DNA of 64,000 bases from Opisthorchis felineus (taxonomy: Eukaryota; Platyhelminthes; Trematoda; Opisthorchiida; Opisthorchiidae). Position 1 is the first letter of the stretch. Every line of letters starts with the position of its first letter. The stretch lies in the NCBI GenBank assembly GCA_004794785.1, contig SJOL01009709.1, positions 672,116 to 736,115 of the forward strand, in the 5' to 3' direction. The position numbers and the translations under genes were made by a program. The notes below the pieces were generated by a model that was given only the letters and a program-made list of their open reading frames with translations, did not search any database and was not told the DNA's origin. This document shows, one piece after another, positions 62,301 to 64,000 of this stretch.

Positions 62301-64000
62301 ATAGTGTTGGTTGATTTACTCGTGACGTGACTCTCGTTCTGCTTTTTTGTCCTGTGTGTAGCAGAATTTTCAGTAGTTTTGTGGTACCTACTCGGTTAAT
62401 GTATAATTTTTTGTAACGGGCGCTTTGCTGTAAGTAGCTGAATGGTACTGACATATCCACACGTCTATGGCTTTTCAGCAGTGCGACCAGCTTGCCGGAT
62501 ATCAAATGCCTAGAAGCATTGTGAAGAAGAGAATATAGAGGTTACTTTCACAAGATTTTGTGTTCTTTTGTTAGGGTTGGAACTGTTTGACGTCGTTTTA
62601 TCTTGAACTATATCTGAGTGCCACCTACTTGCTGAAACTGTGTTATTCTTAGCACTATTTTATGTAATGCAGGATTATTTTAACGTTACGCTTACATTAT
62701 TTTCTCCATGCACAAATAGGTGATGTGCTTCATCTCAGTAAAGTGAACCAAACGATGAGTTGCGCTCTCCTTCTTTTATTTCTATTTCTTTTGGTTATTT
62801 AGCTTCACTTTGAGCGAGTTACTCTAACTTCCTTTTACTAACTTGGTTTGTCTTGTGAGTGTTGGTGTTGTGCGTTTCAACCATCCGCGTTTAGTGTGTT
62901 TTCTCATCTGAAAAAGTAGAATAGGCAATGGACCACTGAGCAAGCTGTAGACGTACCTTACTCAAGCCTCAAGCAATTCCAGATAAATAATGTTAACTTT
63001 CTTCAGGGATTTTGATAGTTCTCAACTAGTTTCGCTCACGTCAATGTGTAATAAACTCCGGACTTCTTTTCCATCTTGTAGCTAAACCCACATTCCGTAG
63101 CATATCCTGTGGTGATAGTTCAAGGTCAGTCACTCAGTCGCTTGTATGGCTGTTGACCAAGTACGAAGATACAGCAGTGGGATAAGGAGGAACAGTTTTT
63201 TATATCATATCTTGGTACCTATGCTTAGATATCCTGTGGAATATGATACAGTTGGATTGTTTATGCTGCTTTTGTACACTTCCATCCACTCTCAGTTACT
63301 GTCTTCGAATTCCCGGTTTTGTTTTTTGTCAATGTGTAACTTTTTTTTCATTTTCGCTGGTGAACCTAGCGATCACATCAACATTGACTACCCTGTCCAT
63401 CTAGGTGATTCATATCCTATGGGCCTGTTCCCTTCAGTTGTGCATCCCCTTTTTAGAAAGTGTACGTTTGGTTGGCTTTCTTTTTTTTGCTGCGTTCGGT
63501 TTGCACAGGATACACCGTAACTACGAGTTTTTGCGACTCTCATCCACTATACATTCATCAATTAGTAAGGTGTTGCAGATGAGTGCAAATGGAAGGTGGC
63601 CTTTATTTTAGACCTATTCATCGAAGTAAATATGTTGTATTCATGCTACCCTGCGCTGTTCAGGGGTGTTCTTCAGCATTGTGAACAAGTTTATTCAAAC
63701 ATTCTGTAGTATGCTCACATCACATCTGTATATATTCTCTGTTCACATCAGACGCTATGGACGGCAAGAAATTTCCGTAGTGGAGCATAGGTCTCTCTTC
63801 TATGTTCGCCCACCACGTCCTGGCGCATACAAGTTGCTGATCTATGCGAAGCACCACCAGAACGGTCCTGCACACCAAGACAACGGGACGTTCGACTATA
63901 GCAGTGATGCTAACTCCTCTAGTATGTACGGTGCTGTGTGCGAATATCGTCTAGTTGCCAATTTCCATCCAAATTGTTCACTACCGCCATATCCACCTTG
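49363..64000 (+). CDS. KY: KY-like (kyphoscoliosis peptidase/hillarin-type) transglutaminase-fold protein, gene model, 3' end outside window
   Basis: Ten exons: 49363-49477, 52803-52867, 54335-54410, 56836-57146, 57382-57499, 58218-58312, 58567-58829, 60430-60733, 62072-62283 and 63752 on. All nine joins are phase-compatible, giving 602 codons so far. Residues 1 to about 270 are Ser/Gln/Pro-rich. The transglutaminase-like core (exons 7-8) has [74 protein letters not shown] and [21 protein letters not shown]-type modules follow (exons 9-10: [26 protein letters not shown]). Such proteins act at muscle or cytoskeletal structures in animals, usually as scaffolds. Here the His (SWNAV) and Asp (LVD) of the triad are present, but the usual Cys position appears to be Thr, so catalysis is doubtful. 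Exons 7-10 are firm; exons 1-6 rest on splice sites and phase. Confidence 0.8.
52803..52867 (+). CDS. KY-like gene, exon 2
   Basis: Acceptor CCACTTCTATTCAG, donor ATGGA|GTGAGT; two bases plus 21 codons ([20 protein letters not shown] then G). Entry and exit phases match exons 1 and 3. The intron before it is about 3.3 kb. Confidence 0.45.
54335..54410 (+). CDS. KY-like gene, exon 3
   Basis: Acceptor CACCACCCAAACAG, donor GCAGCG|GTAGGT; 25 codons plus one base, a Ser/Gly-rich stretch with [17 protein letters not shown]. Phases match exons 2 and 4. Confidence 0.5.
56269..56307. repeat. (AAT)n microsatellite in KY-like intron 3
   Basis: About 13 uninterrupted AAT units. Confidence 0.95.
56836..57146 (+). 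CDS. KY-like gene, exon 4 (disordered region)
   Basis: Acceptor CATCTTTTTAG, strong donor TTTGAC|GTATGT; two bases plus 103 codons. Rich in Ser, Gln, Pro and Tyr, with [17 protein letters not shown] and [17 protein letters not shown], ending near STVPFGSFD. The composition suggests a disordered linker. Phases match its neighbours. Confidence 0.65.
57382..57499 (+). CDS. KY-like gene, exon 5
   Basis: AG acceptor after CCACCGGAG, strong donor ATGG|GTAAGA; 39 codons plus one base. Contains [20 protein letters not shown], a charged segment then a short hydrophobic one. The acceptor lies in a run of AG dinucleotides, so the exact start may shift. Confidence 0.5.
58012..58140 (-). repeat. Hammerhead-like repeat copy in KY-like intron 5
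   Basis: Related along its length to 25899-26022: TACTCA.A..GGTTGCTGA, then CGGTTTCG, CTCATCAGGTA, then CCGTCAA and GTTCTACTTG. On the minus strand it keeps CTGATGAG (58098-58091) and CGAAACCGG with a GTC further on, but stem II no longer pairs, so it should be inactive. It shows the unit is dispersed. Confidence 0.6.
58218..58312 (+). CDS. KY-like gene, exon 6
   Basis: Acceptor CAAACCGTTTCAG. Two bases plus 31 codons ([19 protein letters not shown], ending SSSSSC) run to a weaker TGC|GTTAGT donor. It is needed to bridge the phase between exons 5 and 7, and its open frame fits exactly. Confidence 0.45.
58567..58829 (+). CDS. KY-like gene, exon 7 (first half of transglutaminase-like core)
   Basis: Acceptor CCCTCTTTTAG, donor TGCAG|GTCAGT. 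87 codons plus two bases contain [69 protein letters not shown] and YTLC. The split Arg codon completes in exon 8. The GKSTYAQ block occupies the place where active family members carry the catalytic Cys. Confidence 0.85.
60430..60733 (+). CDS. KY-like gene, exon 8 (second half of transglutaminase-like core)
   Basis: Acceptor TGTATCAACCAAG, donor CTGAAA|GTGGGT; one base plus 101 codons. It carries [55 protein letters not shown] and [12 protein letters not shown]. The His and Asp of the transglutaminase triad lie in the SWNAV and LVD blocks. Confidence 0.92.
62072..62283 (+). CDS. KY-like gene, exon 9 (KY beta module)
   Basis: Acceptor CTCCCGTACTAG, donor CTCAC|GTGAGT; 70 codons plus two bases. 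[19 protein letters not shown] and the following ITHRNAVIV strand continue the family sequence directly after the transglutaminase-like core. Confidence 0.88.
63752..64000 (+). CDS. KY-like gene, exon 10 (partial, cut by window end)
   Basis: Acceptor TTCTCTGTTCACATCAG; one base completes a Thr codon, then [30 protein letters not shown] and [13 protein letters not shown]. The beta-strand pattern fits a KY module. It is open to the last base of the window. Confidence 0.85.

Overview
The window looks like nuclear DNA of a flatworm, most probably a digenean trematode. This is inferred from intron-split genes, short coding exons in long introns, and dense fragments of non-LTR retrotransposons (LINEs), Penelope-like elements (PLEs) and tRNA-derived SINEs. 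Nothing bacterial or viral is seen. Almost all recognisable sequence is either one host gene at the right end or mobile DNA.

Right end (49.4-64.0 kb, + strand): ten exons with fully compatible splice phases form the 5' part of a kyphoscoliosis-peptidase-like (KY/hillarin-type) gene. A Ser/Gln/Pro-rich N-terminal region is followed by a transglutaminase-like core and KY-type beta modules; the gene runs off the window. The His and Asp of the catalytic triad are visible, but the usual nucleophilic Cys seems to be Thr.

Left third: a few open, splice-flanked blocks on the + strand (4.2, 12.7, 14.1, 14.2 and 17.1 kb) may be exons of another gene. A faint resemblance to folliculin-interacting proteins is noted only as a hypothesis. 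Between them are two degenerate PLEs in head-to-tail order (5.6-10.7 kb), one split by a LINE, and a SINE with clean target duplications.

Middle (24-49 kb): a retrotransposon pile-up. LINE family 1 has one intact ORF (43.3-46.5 kb, minus strand) and several broken copies. LINE family 2 spans about 28.1-33.1 kb (minus) and carries a nested family-1 insertion and a nested SINE, each with target-site duplications. A second, 5'-truncated family-2 copy (48.3-49.1 kb, +) lies just upstream of the KY-like gene. These two family-2 copies share a 596-bp tract that appears identical in inverted orientation, inside otherwise diverged copies. At 25.9-26.4 kb a 292-bp tandem unit carries hammerhead-ribozyme-like cores on the minus strand together with a 102-bp inverted repeat; a related copy sits in an intron of the KY-like gene. 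A tRNA-SINE head fused to a LINE 3' end lies at 42.5-42.9 kb.

The rest (most of 1-4, 10.9-24 and 33-42 kb) shows no gene, RNA gene or element that I recognise. All calls come from reading the sequence; exon borders are inferred from splice consensus and phase.
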